Shown: positions 10,395 through 20,818 of the stretch, in pieces | How positions within the stretch are numbered: position 1 is the first letter of the stretch | Layout: every line of letters begins with the position of its first letter | Assembly (NCBI RefSeq): GCF_003860405.1 | Contig: NZ_CP034170.1 | Coordinates: 930,001-994,000, forward strand | DNA: 64,000 bases | From: Nakamurella antarctica | GTDB lineage: Bacteria > Actinomycetota > Actinomycetes > Mycobacteriales > Nakamurellaceae | Direction: 5' to 3' | Made by a program: the position numbers and the translations under genes | Notes under the pieces: generated by a model | What the model was told of the DNA's origin: nothing | Database searches by the model: none | The model's input: only the letters and a program-made list of their open reading frames with translations

Positions 10395-11705
10395 ATGTCT
10401 GCCGACCTCGCAATTCTGATTACCGGCGCCCTCCCCTACGGGGAAGAGAGCCAGGATCTGCTCCTCGTTGATGGGATCATTGCCGCGATGGGTCAGGACG
10501 CGGTTACGCATCCCGATGCTGCGGGTGCCCAACGCGTTGACGGCGCTGGCTTGATCGTGCTGCCCGGGCTGGTGGACTTGCACACGCACCTGCGTGAGCC
10601 TGGTCGGGAGGATGCCGAAACGGTCGAAACAGGCTCGGCCGCAGCGGCTTTGGGCGGTTACACCGCAATTTTCGCGATGCCGAATACGGACCCTACCGCC
10701 GATACCGCGGGCGTGGTGGAGCAGGTGCTGCGGCTCGGCCAAGCGGCCGGGCTGGTGGATGTACAACCGATCGGCGCGGTCACGGTTGGCCGCAAAGGCG
10801 AACGACTTGCCGAACTTGCGGCCATGGCGCATTCCGCGGCGCAGGTGCGAGTGTTCTCAGATGACGGCGACTGCGTGTCCGACCCGCTGCTGATGCGTCG
10901 CTCGCTGGAGTACGTCAAGGCCTTCGACGGTGTCATCGCCCAACATGCGCAAGAGCCCCGGCTTACCGTCGGTTCGCAAATGCACGAGGGCGCGGTGTCG
11001 GCCACGCTGGGGATGACAGGGTGGCCGGCGGTAGCGGAAGAGGCGATCATTGCGCGCGATTGCCTGCTCGCTGACCACGTCGATTCACGGCTGCACATCT
11101 GCCACCTTTCCACCGCAGGATCGGTGGACATCGTTGCCGCGGCGAAAGCTCGCGGCACCAAGGTCACGGCAGAGGTCACGCCGCACCATTTGCTGCTCAC
11201 CGATCAGGCAGCGGTGGGGTACGACCCCGTGTTCAAGGTGAATCCGCCGCTGCGCACCAGCCCCGACATCGACGCACTCAGGCGTGGTCTGGCCCGCGGT
11301 ACGATCGACATCGTCGCGACCGACCATGCCCCACACGCTATCCAGGACAAGGAATGCGAGTGGGACCAGGCCAGCCCTGGCATGCTCGGCCTTCAAACTG
11401 CGTTGTCGATTGTGGTGCTGACCATGGTCGAACCGGGCCTGCTCGACTGGCGTGGGGTGGCCAGGGTGATGTCGGAGGCGCCCGCCACCATCGGTGTGCT
11501 TGCTGGCCACGGCAGGCCCATTGCGGTGGGGGAGCCAGCAAACCTGGTGCTGGTGGACGCGAAGGCGCACTGGACAGTTCGTGGCTCCGATCTCGCGAGC
11601 CTCTCGCGCAATACGCCCTACGAGGGGATGGAGTTGCCGGCTCCGGTGATGGCAACCTTCTTGCGGGGACGCCCCACCGTGTTGAACGGCCAGTTGGTCG
11701 GCTGA
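10395..11705 (+). CDS. pyrC: Dihydroorotase
   Basis: A type I zinc dihydroorotase of 436 residues, catalysing ring closure of N-carbamoyl-aspartate. The metal-binding motif [20 protein letters not shown] is at about residues 59-78. Further landmarks are [10 protein letters not shown] (about 235), PHH in VTPHHLLL, and [10 protein letters not shown] (about 312) with the catalytic Asp. GAAAGGAACC lies just before the ATG. It is third in the pyr operon. Confidence 0.95.
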   Translation: MSADLAILITGALPYGEESQDLLLVDGIIAAMGQDAVTHPDAAGAQRVDGAGLIVLPGLVDLHTHLREPGREDAETVETGSAAAALGGYTAIFAMPNTDPTADTAGVVEQVLRLGQAAGLVDVQPIGAVTVGRKGERLAELAAMAHSAAQVRVFSDDGDCVSDPLLMRRSLEYVKAFDGVIAQHAQEPRLTVGSQMHEGAVSATLGMTGWPAVAEEAIIARDCLLADHVDSRLHICHLSTAGSVDIVAAAKARGTKVTAEVTPHHLLLTDQAAVGYDPVFKVNPPLRTSPDIDALRRGLARGTIDIVATDHAPHAIQDKECEWDQASPGMLGLQTALSIVVLTMVEPGLLDWRGVARVMSEAPATIGVLAGHGRPIAVGEPANLVLVDAKAHWTVRGSDLASLSRNTPYEGMELPAPVMATFLRGRPTVLNGQLVG

Positions 11706-11757
11706 ATTTTGGTGGTGCCTGCGGTACGAAACATCTGGAATCACGAAAGAGGTAACC

Positions 11758-12315
11758 ATGGATTGGCCGCGCTTGTGGTGGACGCTGGGTTTGGCGGTGT
11801 TGTGCGTTGTGATAGCAGGGCTGCTGCTGTTGGGATGGCGTAACCGTGGGAAGCGTCAAACCGAATTTGGACCGCGTCCGGTAGCACCGCGGGAGGCAGG
11901 CGAGCCGCTGAGCCCGGATCTGACCGGGGTCTACATCTCGACTACCTACACCAGTCGCTGGCAGGACCGCGTGGTGGTGCAGACCGTCGGACGTCGTGCC
12001 AAAGCCGCGGTGCGAGTCAGCCCGCTCGGAATCCTGATCGACCGTATTGGCGAGGACGCGCTCTGGATCCCGGCGGCCGACGTCGTCGCGATCTCGGCTG
12101 GCCCCGGTGTCGCCGGAAAGGTGATGGGGATGCCTGATGCGATCCTGCTCATCACCTGGAACTGGGGCGACACACCTGTCGATAGTGGCATTCGCACTGA
12201 CGACCTTTTTGCCCAGCGGGGTTGGATCGAAGCGGCAAGAACCCTCGTTACGTCTCACAGCAGCAGCACGACCACCACCGACAGCACACCCGAAAGCAAT
12301 GGAGCCACAGCATGA
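11758..12315 (+). CDS. Single-pass membrane protein of the pyrC-carA interval (Rv1382-like)
   Basis: The 185-residue product has one N-terminal transmembrane segment (about residues 7-27), a basic stretch (RNRGKRQ), a soluble domain with beta-rich character (about 60-160), and a Ser/Thr-rich tail. A protein of this kind sits between pyrC and carA in mycobacteria (Rv1382) and many actinobacteria. Its function is unknown; the soluble part has been described as PH-like in annotations, which I cannot confirm. AAAGAGG precedes the ATG, and the stop overlaps carA by four bases, so it is co-translated with the pyr genes. Confidence 0.82.
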   Translation: MDWPRLWWTLGLAVLCVVIAGLLLLGWRNRGKRQTEFGPRPVAPREAGEPLSPDLTGVYISTTYTSRWQDRVVVQTVGRRAKAAVRVSPLGILIDRIGEDALWIPAADVVAISAGPGVAGKVMGMPDAILLITWNWGDTPVDSGIRTDDLFAQRGWIEAARTLVTSHSSSTTTTDSTPESNGATA

Positions 12316-13445
12316 GCAAGATCCCGGCCGCCCTCGTGTTGGAGGACGGGAAGGTCTACGGCGGAACTAGTTTCGGCGCCGGTGGCACCACGTTCGGAGA
12401 GGCAGTTTTCGCCACCGGTATGACGGGCTACCAGGAAACGATGACCGATCCGTCATACCGCCGCCAAGTGGTCGTGGCGACCGCGCCGCAGATCGGCAAC
12501 ACCGGCTGGGTGGAGCAGGACAACGAGTCGTCGGGCATTCATGTTGCGGGACTGGTGATCCGCGATTTGTCGCCCGCGCCGTCGAACTGGCGGGCGACCG
12601 GCACTTTGCCGCAGGAGATGGAGAAGCAGGGCATCATCGGGATCGCCGGCGTTGACACCCGAGCCTTGACGCGTCATTTGCGGACCAATGGAGCACTGCG
12701 ATGCGGGATTTTCAGCGGGGACGCCCTCGGCACGCCGCAGGAGATGGTGGCTGCAGTGCAGGCTACGCCCGGCATGGTGGGAGCTAATCTGACCAGCGAG
12801 GTCAGTACAACAAAGATGTACACGGTGCCAGCGATAGGGGAGCAGCGATTCACCGTCGCCGCCATCGATCTGGGCATCAAAGCCAACACCCCTCGCAGCT
12901 TTGCGCAACGCGGGATCACTACCCATGTGCTGCCAGCGGAAACGACCATCGAGGAGATCGAGGCCCTGGGAGTCGACGGGGTGTTCCTCTCCAACGGCCC
13001 GGGTGACCCGGCCACCGCCGACGCAGCAGTCGCACTCACAGCTCAGATCCTGAAGCGCCGCATCCCCCTATTCGGCATCTGCTTCGGCAACCAAATCCTT
13101 GGCCGGGCACTGGGTTTCGGCACCTACAAGCTCAAGTTCGGGCACCGAGGGATTAACCAGCCGGTGGTGGATCACGCCACGGGACAGATCCTCGTGACGA
13201 GCCAGAACCACGGGTTCGCCGTCGACGCTCCTGCTGGCGACGTGCTGCAGACAGCTTTCGGGGGCGTTCAGGTCGGCTTCAGCTCCCTCAATGACGGCGT
13301 CGTTGAAGGCTTGACATGCCATGACGTGCCAGCGTTCTCGGTGCAGTTCCACCCCGAGGCCAGCGCTGGGCCGCACGACGCAAGCTACCTGTTCGACCGT
13401 TTTATTCTCCTCATGTCCGAGAACGTTTCCACGAAGGCAGTCTGA
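12312..13445 (+). CDS. carA: Carbamoyl-phosphate synthase small subunit
   Basis: The glutaminase subunit (377 residues) hydrolyses glutamine and passes ammonia to CarB. The N-terminal CPSase domain ([14 protein letters not shown] to about 145) is followed by a class I glutamine amidotransferase domain. Catalytic residues are visible: Cys in [13 protein letters not shown] (about 256) and His-Glu in [13 protein letters not shown] (about 344-346). The ATG at 12312 overlaps the preceding gene by four bases; a longer frame upstream is an overlap shadow. carB starts three bases after the stop. Confidence 0.96.
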   Translation: MSKIPAALVLEDGKVYGGTSFGAGGTTFGEAVFATGMTGYQETMTDPSYRRQVVVATAPQIGNTGWVEQDNESSGIHVAGLVIRDLSPAPSNWRATGTLPQEMEKQGIIGIAGVDTRALTRHLRTNGALRCGIFSGDALGTPQEMVAAVQATPGMVGANLTSEVSTTKMYTVPAIGEQRFTVAAIDLGIKANTPRSFAQRGITTHVLPAETTIEEIEALGVDGVFLSNGPGDPATADAAVALTAQILKRRIPLFGICFGNQILGRALGFGTYKLKFGHRGINQPVVDHATGQILVTSQNHGFAVDAPAGDVLQTAFGGVQVGFSSLNDGVVEGLTCHDVPAFSVQFHPEASAGPHDASYLFDRFILLMSENVSTKAV

Positions 13446-13448
13446 ACT

Positions 13449-16400
13449 ATGCCCCGCCGCACTGATTTGAAGCACATCCTCGTCATCGGTTCCGGTCCGA
13501 TCGTCATCGGGCAGGCCTGCGAATTCGATTACTCCGGCTCGCAGGCGTGTCGGGTACTGCGCGAGGAAGGCCTGCGGGTCAGCCTGATCAACTCCAACCC
13601 GGCCACCATCATGACGGACCCGGAATACGCCGATGCGACGTACGTCGAGCCGATCACCGCCGACTTCGTCGAGAAGGTCATCATGATGGAGGCCGCCGCA
13701 GGCTTCCCGGTGGACGCGATCCTTGCAACCCTGGGAGGCCAGACCGCGCTGAACACCGCGATCGACCTGGATCGGGCGGGCATCCTCGCCAAGCACAACG
13801 TGGAACTGATCGGGGCCGACATTCCGGCGATCCACCGCGGAGAAGACCGACAGATCTTCAAGGACATTGTTCGCGAGATCGGCGGCGACGTGCCGAGATC
13901 GGCTGTGTGCCACAGCATGGAAGAGGTCCGGGCGACAGTGCTGGATCTCGGTCTGCCCGTCGTCATCCGGCCGTCATTCACCATGGGCGGCTTGGGTTCT
14001 GGGATGGCCTACACCGACGCGGATATCGAGCATTTGGCGTTTATCGGGCTGTCCGCTTCGCCCGTCACCGAGGTGCTTATCGAAGAGTCCGTGTTGGGTT
14101 GGAAAGAGTACGAGCTCGAGTTGATGCGTGACAGTGCCGACAACGCTGTCGTGGTGTGTTCGATTGAAAACATCGACCCGATGGGTGTCCACACCGGAGA
14201 CTCGATGACGGTGGCGCCGGCGATGACGTTGACCGACCGCGAGTATCAGCAGATGCGCGATATGGGTCTGAAAGTGCTGCGAGCAGTGGGCGTCGCGACC
14301 GGTGGCTGCAATATCCAGTTCGCGATCGAACCCGCAACGGGCCGAATGATCGTCATCGAAATGAACCCGAGGGTCTCTCGCTCGTCGGCACTTGCCTCGA
14401 AGGCTACGGGTTTCCCGATCGCCAAGATTGCTGCCAAATTGGCCATCGGCTACACACTCGGCGAGATCTCCAACGACATCACCAAGGCCACCCCGGCCGC
14501 ATTCGAGCCAACGCTTGACTACGTGGTTGTCAAGATTCCCCGGTTTAACTTTGAGAAGTTCCCGGGCGCCGACACCACGCTCACCACCACGATGAAATCG
14601 GTGGGGGAGGGCATGTCGATCGGGCGGTCCTTCGCCGAAGCGTTCGGCAAAGCTCTCCGCTCGATGGAGACCAAAAACCTCGGATTTTGGACCACCCCCG
14701 ACCCGGAAGGCGCGAGCGTCGAAGTGGCGCTGTCCCTCGCGGCGATCCCCACCGACGGTCGAATCTTCCACGTGGAGCGGGCTTTGCGTCTCGGCGCCTC
14801 CGTCGCTCAAGTGCATGAGGCCACCGGCATCGACCCATGGTTCCTCGATCAGATCGTGCTGATCCAGTCCATCGGCAACGCGATCAGCAACGCCGAGTCC
14901 GTGGATGCCGACCTGCTTCGGGAGGCCAAGCGGTACGGCCTCTCCGATGTCCAGATTGCTTCTTTGCGCGCTGCAGCGGGCGATACCGAGTTGGGCACCG
15001 AAGTTGCGGTGCGCGAGCTGCGCTGGAAGCTCGGCGTCCGGCCCGTGTACAAAACGGTGGACACCTGCGCCGCCGAGTTCGAAGCTGCGACGCCTTACCA
15101 CTATTCGGCCTACGAAACAGATCCAGCCGCCGAGACGGAGGTGGCATCCCAGGCCACTCGGGACAAGGTGATCATCCTCGGTTCGGGGCCGAACCGGATC
15201 GGTCAGGGTATTGAGTTCGACTACTCCTGCGTACATGCGGCGATGGCGTTGCGGGACGCTGGCTTTGAGACCGTGATGGTCAACTGCAACCCGGAGACCG
15301 TGTCGACCGATTACGACACCTCCGACCGGTTGTACTTCGAGCCGTTGACGGCCGAGGACGTGCTCGAAGTCATTGCCTCCGAACAGGAATCGGGCTCTGT
15401 CGCAGGCGTCATCGTGACATTGGGCGGACAGACACCGCTGAAGCTGGCGGGCATCCTCGACGAAGTCACGATCGTCTCGCGCGACGGCTCCGGCGTCCGG
15501 ATCCCCGTGACCCTGCTTGGCACCCAACCCGATGCCATCGACATGGCCGAGGACCGCGGGCTTTTCGGCGGGTTGTTGAAGGCAGCCGGACTGCCCGCCC
15601 CCGCGTATGGAATGGCGACTTCCTTCCCCGAGGCCCGAGAGGTAGCTACTGCTATCGGCTACCCGGTGCTTGTCCGACCCTCGTACGTCCTCGGCGGCCG
15701 GGGAATGGAAATTGTCTATGACGAGGCCTCATTGGCTGACTACATTTCGCGGGCGACCGAGATCACCGACAGTCACCCCGTTCTCGTGGACCGCTTCCTG
15801 GATGATGCGATCGAGATCGACGTCGATGCGTTGTGCGATGGCACGGAGGTCTACCTCGGCGGCGTGATGGAGCACATCGAAGAGGCGGGAGTTCACTCCG
15901 GTGACTCGGCGTGTGTGCTGCCGCCGATTACGCTGGGCCGGGCCGACATTGCGAAAGTGCGCGAGTACACCGAAGCTCTCGCCTTCGGGATCAAGGTGCA
16001 CGGACTGATGAACGTGCAGTACGCACTGAAGGACCAAACTCTCTACGTGCTGGAGGCCAACCCGCGCGCCTCCCGCACGGTGCCGTTCTCGTCCAAAGCC
16101 ACTGCTGTGCCTCTGGCGAAGGCCGCGGCGCGCATCATGACGGGCAGCACCATCGCCCAGCTGCGCGCCGAAGGCATGCTCTCGCCGATCGGGGACGCGG
16201 GCACGTTGCCACCCGAGGCGCCGGTGGCCGTCAAGGAAGCGGTCATGCCGTTCCACCGGTTCCGCCGCGCGGATGGTGCGGGCATGGATTCGGTGCTCGG
16301 TCCCGAAATGCGCTCCACCGGTGAGGTTATGGGGATCGATGCGGCCTTCGGTGCTGCGTTCGCCAAGTCCCAGGCGGGCTCCTACGGGTCGCTGCCGGTG

Positions 16401-16865
16401 GGCGGGACTGTCTTCGTTTCCGTCGCCGATAAGGACAAGAGCGCCCTCGCCTTCCCGATCAGACGGCTCGCCGATCTCGGATTCACGGTGCTGGCCACCG
16501 ATGGCACCGCAGAGATGCTGCGCCGCCACGGGATCACGGTTGAATCGGTGCGCAAACATCACGAAGGTCCCGGAAACATCGTGGAGATGATTAAGGCTGG
16601 CCGCGTCGACCTGGTGATCAACACTCCTTACGGTCAGTCCGGCCCCCGGATGGATGGGTATGAGATTCGGACGGCCGCAATTTCTGCCGACATCCCGTGT
16701 ATCACCACCATTGCCGGCGCCGCCGCTGCGGTGCAGGGGATCGAGGCCCTGATGCGCGAGGATGTAGGGGTTGCCTCCCTCCAGTCCATCCAGAAGTTGC
16801 TGACCGACGCGGTTCTCGCACAGGCAGCCGCTGCGAGCCAGGACGAAACGTTGTCATGGGAGTAG
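13449..16865 (+). CDS. carB: Carbamoyl-phosphate synthase large subunit
   Basis: The 1138-residue subunit makes carbamoyl phosphate for both pyrimidine and arginine synthesis. It contains the duplicated ATP-grasp halves: the first opens with [22 protein letters not shown], the second near residue 572 with [20 protein letters not shown]. Each is followed by ATP-grasp motifs ([37 protein letters not shown]). The C-terminal MGS-like domain (about 960-1100) carries allosteric control in homologues. The length is normal for actinobacteria, slightly longer than in E. coli. The last ten bases overlap pyrD. Confidence 0.97.
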   Translation: MPRRTDLKHILVIGSGPIVIGQACEFDYSGSQACRVLREEGLRVSLINSNPATIMTDPEYADATYVEPITADFVEKVIMMEAAAGFPVDAILATLGGQTALNTAIDLDRAGILAKHNVELIGADIPAIHRGEDRQIFKDIVREIGGDVPRSAVCHSMEEVRATVLDLGLPVVIRPSFTMGGLGSGMAYTDADIEHLAFIGLSASPVTEVLIEESVLGWKEYELELMRDSADNAVVVCSIENIDPMGVHTGDSMTVAPAMTLTDREYQQMRDMGLKVLRAVGVATGGCNIQFAIEPATGRMIVIEMNPRVSRSSALASKATGFPIAKIAAKLAIGYTLGEISNDITKATPAAFEPTLDYVVVKIPRFNFEKFPGADTTLTTTMKSVGEGMSIGRSFAEAFGKALRSMETKNLGFWTTPDPEGASVEVALSLAAIPTDGRIFHVERALRLGASVAQVHEATGIDPWFLDQIVLIQSIGNAISNAESVDADLLREAKRYGLSDVQIASLRAAAGDTELGTEVAVRELRWKLGVRPVYKTVDTCAAEFEAATPYHYSAYETDPAAETEVASQATRDKVIILGSGPNRIGQGIEFDYSCVHAAMALRDAGFETVMVNCNPETVSTDYDTSDRLYFEPLTAEDVLEVIASEQESGSVAGVIVTLGGQTPLKLAGILDEVTIVSRDGSGVRIPVTLLGTQPDAIDMAEDRGLFGGLLKAAGLPAPAYGMATSFPEAREVATAIGYPVLVRPSYVLGGRGMEIVYDEASLADYISRATEITDSHPVLVDRFLDDAIEIDVDALCDGTEVYLGGVMEHIEEAGVHSGDSACVLPPITLGRADIAKVREYTEALAFGIKVHGLMNVQYALKDQTLYVLEANPRASRTVPFSSKATAVPLAKAAARIMTGSTIAQLRAEGMLSPIGDAGTLPPEAPVAVKEAVMPFHRFRRADGAGMDSVLGPEMRSTGEVMGIDAAFGAAFAKSQAGSYGSLPVGGTVFVSVADKDKSALAFPIRRLADLGFTVLATDGTAEMLRRHGITVESVRKHHEGPGNIVEMIKAGRVDLVINTPYGQSGPRMDGYEIRTAAISADIPCITTIAGAAAAVQGIEALMREDVGVASLQSIQKLLTDAVLAQAAAASQDETLSWE

Positions 16866-17962
16866 CCAACTTCGGCTACCAACGGCTGGCGAAACCGATG
16901 CTCTTTCGGCTGGGCGGCGGTGACGCCGAAGTGGCCCATCACCGCACCCTCGCCTGGCTGGCGAGTATGTCGGGAAACTCCGGCGGTGTGACGGCACTGC
17001 GGCTACTCGGCAGGGCAAACCGTGCGCCGCGCACCGTATTTGGCATTGACTTTCCGTCCGTTGTCGGGCTCGCCGCCGGGATGGATAAAGACGGTGTTGC
17101 GCTGAAGGCTTGGCCCGCACTGGGTTTCGGGCACGTTGAGGTCGGCACCGTGACGTCGATGCCGCAACCGGGAAATGAAAAGCCTCGGCTGTTCCGGTTG
17201 CGAGATTCCGGCGCCCTCATCAATCGAATGGGATTCAACAACGCCGGGTCGCTGGCGCTAGCTGACAAGCTGGCCGGGATTGGTCCCATCGGTGTGCCCC
17301 TGGGGATCTCACTCGGTAAATCCAAGGTGACTCCGGTGAGTGAAGCGAGCGCCGACTATGTGCTTTCAGTTCGCAGGTTGCTTCCCCACGCTGATTACAT
17401 CGCGGTGAATGTCTCCTCGCCCAACACTGTTGGCCTGCGGTCGTTGCAAGATAAGGAACCGTTGACGGAACTTCTCGCAGCTCTGACGACCGAGGCATTC
17501 GACAGCACGGTGCGCGAGCGCGCCATTCCGGTGCTGGTGAAAATTGCGCCTGACCTGACGGACCAGGCTATAGCCGAAGTGCTGCAAGCCTGCTCCGATA
17601 CGGGGGTGGCCGGCGTTATTGCGACCAATACGACGCTTGCCCGAGATGGCCTGGTGGCCAGGGACGCTCGCGCTGCCGCGGAGGTCGGCGGCCTTTCCGG
17701 TGCGCCCCTCACCGTCCGTTCGCGGGAAGTGGTGAAGTTCGTCGCAACCCACTGCGATCTGCCCGTCATCGGCGTCGGTGGCATTATGACACCGGCTGAC
17801 GGGTTGTCTCTGTTGGACGCGGGCGCCAGCTTGCTGCAGGTGTACACCGGTTTCATCTACGGCGGCCCGGGACTGATCGCCGGCATCAACGAGGCCGTTG
17901 CAGCGATGGACAAATTACAACTCGGTTCACCCCGTTCACAGCAAACCTTGGACGACAAATGA
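16856..17962 (+). CDS. pyrD: Dihydroorotate dehydrogenase (quinone), class 2
   Basis: A 368-residue FMN enzyme oxidising dihydroorotate with quinone as acceptor. The amphipathic N-terminal region (residues 1-60) and the catalytic serine in [14 protein letters not shown] (about 182) mark class 2, which is membrane-associated. [10 protein letters not shown] and [14 protein letters not shown] provide FMN and phosphate contacts. The ATG at 16856 lies inside the end of carB, and the frame is open further upstream without similarity. The stop overlaps pyrF by four bases. In mycobacteria pyrD lies elsewhere; here it is embedded in the operon. Confidence 0.93.
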   Translation: MGVANFGYQRLAKPMLFRLGGGDAEVAHHRTLAWLASMSGNSGGVTALRLLGRANRAPRTVFGIDFPSVVGLAAGMDKDGVALKAWPALGFGHVEVGTVTSMPQPGNEKPRLFRLRDSGALINRMGFNNAGSLALADKLAGIGPIGVPLGISLGKSKVTPVSEASADYVLSVRRLLPHADYIAVNVSSPNTVGLRSLQDKEPLTELLAALTTEAFDSTVRERAIPVLVKIAPDLTDQAIAEVLQACSDTGVAGVIATNTTLARDGLVARDARAAAEVGGLSGAPLTVRSREVVKFVATHCDLPVIGVGGIMTPADGLSLLDAGASLLQVYTGFIYGGPGLIAGINEAVAAMDKLQLGSPRSQQTLDDK

Positions 17963-18792
17963 TCGAGCCTTTTGGCGCCCGGCTGGCGTCGGCAATGGCC
18001 AACCGCGGACCGTTGTGCGTCGGTATTGACCCGCATCCAGCACTGTTGGCGTCCTGGGGGCTACCGGATTCTCCTGTCGGTCTCCAGCAGTTTGTCGACA
18101 TCACGGTGGCCGCGCTCGGGGAGCAGGTGGCGATCTTCAAGCCCCAGTCGGCCTTTTTCGAGCGCTTCGGCAGCGCTGGAATTGCAGTCCTGGAAAGGCT
18201 TCTCGTCCAGGTGCGAGAGACTGGGGCCTTGGTGTTGATGGATGCGAAACGCGGTGACATCGGTTCGACGATGGGCGCGTACGCGCAGGCCTATCTTTCT
18301 GATGGCTCACCGCTGGCTTCCGACGCAGTGACCATTTCGCCGTATCTGGGCTTTGGCTCCCTGCAGCCCGCGTTAGATATGGCCGCTCAGACGGGGCGCG
18401 GGGTTTTCGTGCTGGCGTTGACGTCTAACCCCGAAGGACCTCAGCTGCAGCATGCCGTCCAAGCTGACGGTCGCATGGTGGCGCAGGCGATCGCCGACGC
18501 CGCTGGAGCCGCCAACGCTGGAGCTTCTCCGATGGGTTCAGTGGGCTTAGTAATCGGCGCGACCGTGGGGGTTACTGGCGTTGACGTCTCCGGCGTCAAC
18601 GGCCCGCTATTAGCGCCCGGGCTGGGCGCTCAGGGAGCGACCGCCGAAGATTTGCGGACAGTTTTCGGCTCCGCGCTAGCCAATGTTGTCCCCACCACCA
18701 GCCGTGAGGTGTTGTCCGCCGGGCCGAGCGCCGCCGGGTTGCAGGACGCAGCGGCGCGCATGCTTGAGCAGATCCGACAGGTGTTGGGTTAA
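17959..18792 (+). CDS. pyrF: Orotidine 5'-phosphate decarboxylase, type 2
   Basis: It decarboxylates OMP to UMP, the last step of the pathway. The 277-residue length and motifs [21 protein letters not shown] and [18 protein letters not shown] (catalytic Lys-Asp set, about 90-107) fit the mycobacterial-type (type 2) PyrF. GATVGVTG and [10 protein letters not shown] provide the phosphate-binding region. It starts by ATGA overlap with pyrD and appears to end the pyr operon. pyrE, needed to complete the pathway, is not in the window. Confidence 0.95.
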   Translation: MIEPFGARLASAMANRGPLCVGIDPHPALLASWGLPDSPVGLQQFVDITVAALGEQVAIFKPQSAFFERFGSAGIAVLERLLVQVRETGALVLMDAKRGDIGSTMGAYAQAYLSDGSPLASDAVTISPYLGFGSLQPALDMAAQTGRGVFVLALTSNPEGPQLQHAVQADGRMVAQAIADAAGAANAGASPMGSVGLVIGATVGVTGVDVSGVNGPLLAPGLGAQGATAEDLRTVFGSALANVVPTTSREVLSAGPSAAGLQDAAARMLEQIRQVLG

Positions 18793-18881
18793 GGCACTGG
18801 CCCAGCGTATGTCTGTGGCCCACCTTGATTCCCTGACCCAAGCGCGGTCCCTGCAGCAACGCCCGCTGCGGGCCGTGAAAC

Positions 18882-19802
18882 CTAGCCCAGTATGTGCGTG
18901 ACAGCTGTATCAAGATCGGGATACCGGAAGGTGAATCCTGCATCTTTCAGGACCGTCGAGGTGACGAAGCGTCCGGTCAGCGCTAGCGCCGGATCAGTGC
19001 GCAGAACGATAGCCCCGAGCGTGACGAGCGCCGAAGGGGTAGGGATACCGCGACGGCCGAGGTGTGATCGCAGAGTCGCCATCAATTCACGGTTACGTAC
19101 CGGGTGCGGACTCGAGGCAACCACCACGCCTTGGGGCGCTGCGAGTTGCGGGTCGAGGCCAAGAGCCACCATTGCTATGCGCAGCCAGTCCTCAATGTGA
19201 ATCCAACTCGTCCACTGTTGGCCGCGACCTACGGTGCCGCCAACGCCCCAGCGGACAAGTAGGGTAAGCCGGTCCCAGGCAGGGCATCCCTGCGCGAGGA
19301 CGATGGATGTCCGCAGGATCGTTTTGCTAGTGGTATTGGCTCCTTCGAGAGCCGCTTCCCACGCTGCCGCAACGCCCGTCATCTGGGGTAGTCCGGGGGA
19401 GGGGAGATCTGATAATTCGTCGAGGTGCAACTCACCCGCATCCGAATAGATTGCCGTTGTGCTGGCTTGAAGCCAGTGGGAGACAGGCTCTTTGCGAAGT
19501 TGCGACGCCAGCACGAGAACCCGAGTTGCATCGACTCTGGAGGTTCGCAGGGCAGCGATGTTGCTTGCGGTGGGGCGGCAGTCGACAAGTTTCCCGGCAA
19601 GGTTCGCGACCGCTACGGGGCCAATTTCGGTCAATGCCTCGGTCCATTGGCCGAGGGTCTTGCCATCCCATTCCAGTTGTTTGAAGGGGACGGCAGGATT
19701 CACCGTGCGCGTCAAAATGATCACGTCGTGGCCCGCATCGACGCACCGCCTGGCCAGTTGCCTTCCTAGAAAACCGGACCCCCCGGCGATGATGACGCGC
19801 AT
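18882..19802 (-). CDS. SDR-family NAD(P)-binding protein, TIGR01777 (YfcH-like) epimerase
   Basis: The 306-residue product begins with the Rossmann motif IIAGGSGFLGRQLARR and contains NLAGKLVDCR, RTSRVDATR and the C-terminal DUF1731-like region, all typical of the YfcH/TIGR01777 group. Members are called epimerases or cell-division-associated proteins but have no firmly established reaction. It converges on pyrF. The ATG at 19802 has a TAGCAT -10-like box six bases upstream on its strand and no ribosome-binding site, so it may be leaderless. Confidence 0.87.
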   Translation of the reverse strand: MRVIIAGGSGFLGRQLARRCVDAGHDVIILTRTVNPAVPFKQLEWDGKTLGQWTEALTEIGPVAVANLAGKLVDCRPTASNIAALRTSRVDATRVLVLASQLRKEPVSHWLQASTTAIYSDAGELHLDELSDLPSPGLPQMTGVAAAWEAALEGANTTSKTILRTSIVLAQGCPAWDRLTLLVRWGVGGTVGRGQQWTSWIHIEDWLRIAMVALGLDPQLAAPQGVVVASSPHPVRNRELMATLRSHLGRRGIPTPSALVTLGAIVLRTDPALALTGRFVTSTVLKDAGFTFRYPDLDTAVTHILG

Positions 19803-19808
19803 GTGGCG

Positions 19809-19814
19809 ATGCTA
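19809..19814 (-). promoter_or_regulatory. Candidate -10 box (TAGCAT) for a leaderless epimerase transcript
   Basis: On the minus strand TAGCAT is followed by six bases and the ATG at 19802. This spacing fits leaderless actinobacterial mRNAs. It is inferred from pattern only. Confidence 0.4.
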
Positions 19815-19902
19815 CCCACGGTGGAGGGTCAGCGAACAGCGAGCAGCGTGCAGCGGGCGCGTCGAGTCCCATCATCGTGATCCCGATTCGAGATCTGATG
19901 CG

Positions 19903-19943
19903 ACTTGACTAGACCTAGTCAAGTCAAGTCAAGTGACGATAAT
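19903..19943 (+). promoter_or_regulatory. Palindrome, AAGTC iterations and -10 box before the toxin-antitoxin pair
   Basis: ACTTGACTAG (19903-19912) and CTAGTCAAGT (19915-19924) form a perfect 10-bp inverted repeat with a 2-base spacer. The right arm runs into AAGTC repeats. GATAAT (19938-19943) ends six bases before the antitoxin ATG, so the transcript is probably leaderless. The palindrome overlaps where a -35 box should lie, which fits autorepression by the antitoxin complex. Confidence 0.6.
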
Positions 19944-19949
19944 GGGCCA

Positions 19950-20186
19950 ATGGCGGAGACAGTAAACATTTATGACGCAAAAGCGCGCCTCTCTCAACTC
20001 ATCGCTCAGGTCGAGGCTGGCGAGATCATCACCCTCGCGCGAAATGGGAAACCAGTAGCTCTGCTGACTCCGCTAGGCACCATTCGTCCTGATCGGGTTT
20101 CAGGGTCCCTGAAGGGCATGATCGTCATTGCTGAAGGCTTCGATGACCTTGGCCTCGGCGAAGACGAGCAGGGGTATGGCGAATGA
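19950..20186 (+). CDS. Phd/YefM-family antitoxin
   Basis: The 78-residue product starts METVNIYDAKARLSQL-like (MAETVNIYDAKARLS), the Phd/YefM DNA-binding fold, followed by EIITLARNGKPVALL. The acidic C-terminus (DDLGLGEDEQ) probably wraps the toxin. The ATG at 19950 is preferred over the longer frame because similarity begins there and a -10 box lies six bases upstream. It overlaps the PIN toxin gene by four bases. Expected role: bind and neutralise the PIN RNase and repress the operon at the upstream palindrome. Confidence 0.88.
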   Translation: MAETVNIYDAKARLSQLIAQVEAGEIITLARNGKPVALLTPLGTIRPDRVSGSLKGMIVIAEGFDDLGLGEDEQGYGE

Positions 20187-20554
20187 AGGTTCTCGTTGAC
20201 ACCCACGTACTGCTTTGGTGGCTTAGCGGGGATGACGCACTCTCGGGATCGCACCGGGAAATCCTCACCGATGGCAGCAACAAAATTTTTGTATCCTCAG
20301 TGACGGTTGCCGAGATCTCGATCAAGCGCTCGGTGGGGAAACTGACGGTGCCGGAGGGAATAGCCAGCGCGATTCTCGACGCTGGCTTTGACGAACTTCT
20401 ATTTACATTCGGGCATGCGGAACTGTTGCGGGCGCTGCCCTTTCACCACCGTGACCCGTTCGACCGGATGCTGATCGCCCAATGTCAGGCGGAAGCCCTG
20501 AAGTTCGCGACCGTCGACCCGCGAATGGCGCCGTACGACCTCTCCGTTGTCTAG
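20183..20554 (+). CDS. PIN-domain toxin (VapC-like RNase)
   Basis: The 123-residue product shows all PIN landmarks: LVDTHVLLWWLSGD (first acidic Asp at residue 6), SSVTVAEISIKRSVGKL (conserved Glu about 48), LLRALPFHHRDPFDRMLIAQ (Asp about 93-97) and ATVDPRM (last Asp). PIN toxins cleave RNA, usually tRNA or rRNA, with magnesium. The gene is coupled to the antitoxin by ATGA overlap. The HHRDPFDRMLIAQ subgroup usually pairs with Phd-type antitoxins, as here. Because all acidic residues are present, the toxin is probably active. Confidence 0.88.
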   Translation: MKVLVDTHVLLWWLSGDDALSGSHREILTDGSNKIFVSSVTVAEISIKRSVGKLTVPEGIASAILDAGFDELLFTFGHAELLRALPFHHRDPFDRMLIAQCQAEALKFATVDPRMAPYDLSVV

Positions 20555-20818
20555 CAGCATGTGTGGTGCCCGCCGAGTGGTCACCCAGCCCCGGAAAATT
20601 GGCGCATCCCGGGTGTGAGCGACCACTCGGCAGAATGTAGGCAGGATCGGCGGGCACGGAGGCGTTATCAAGGCCGGAACGGGCCCCAGGCCGCCCCAGC
20701 CGGTATCCTGAAGCCTGACATGCACGCCCCGCGGGGGCGTCCGGTGCAGGGTGAGATCCCGAGTCCGGCCGAAGCGCCGCGATAACGCGGCGCCACACCG
20801 TTGAGGGAGTGGACTGAA
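20555..20818 (+). other. 264-bp intergenic stretch with nested inverted repeats and a structured sahH leader
   Basis: GTGCCCGCCGA (20566-20576) pairs perfectly with TCGGCGGGCAC (20647-20657). GCCGAGTGGTC (20572-20582) pairs perfectly with GACCACTCGGC (20621-20631). The two pairings share bases 20572-20576 and so compete at that end. TATCCT (20704-20709) could be a -10 box. Downstream, ACGCCCC/GGGGCGT (20724-20740) and GCGCCGCG/CGCGGCGC around an ATAA loop (20774-20793) fold into hairpins before the GAGGGAG ribosome-binding site. I do not recognise a known riboswitch class. Confidence 0.6.

Noticed and set aside
12222-12311. Longer CarA start
   Set aside because: It lies wholly within the preceding gene in another frame, and CarA similarity starts at the ATG 12312 with a typical four-base overlap.
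20555-20818. SAH or SAM riboswitch before sahH
   Set aside because: The conserved core sequences of these classes as I know them are not present; only hairpins can be supported.
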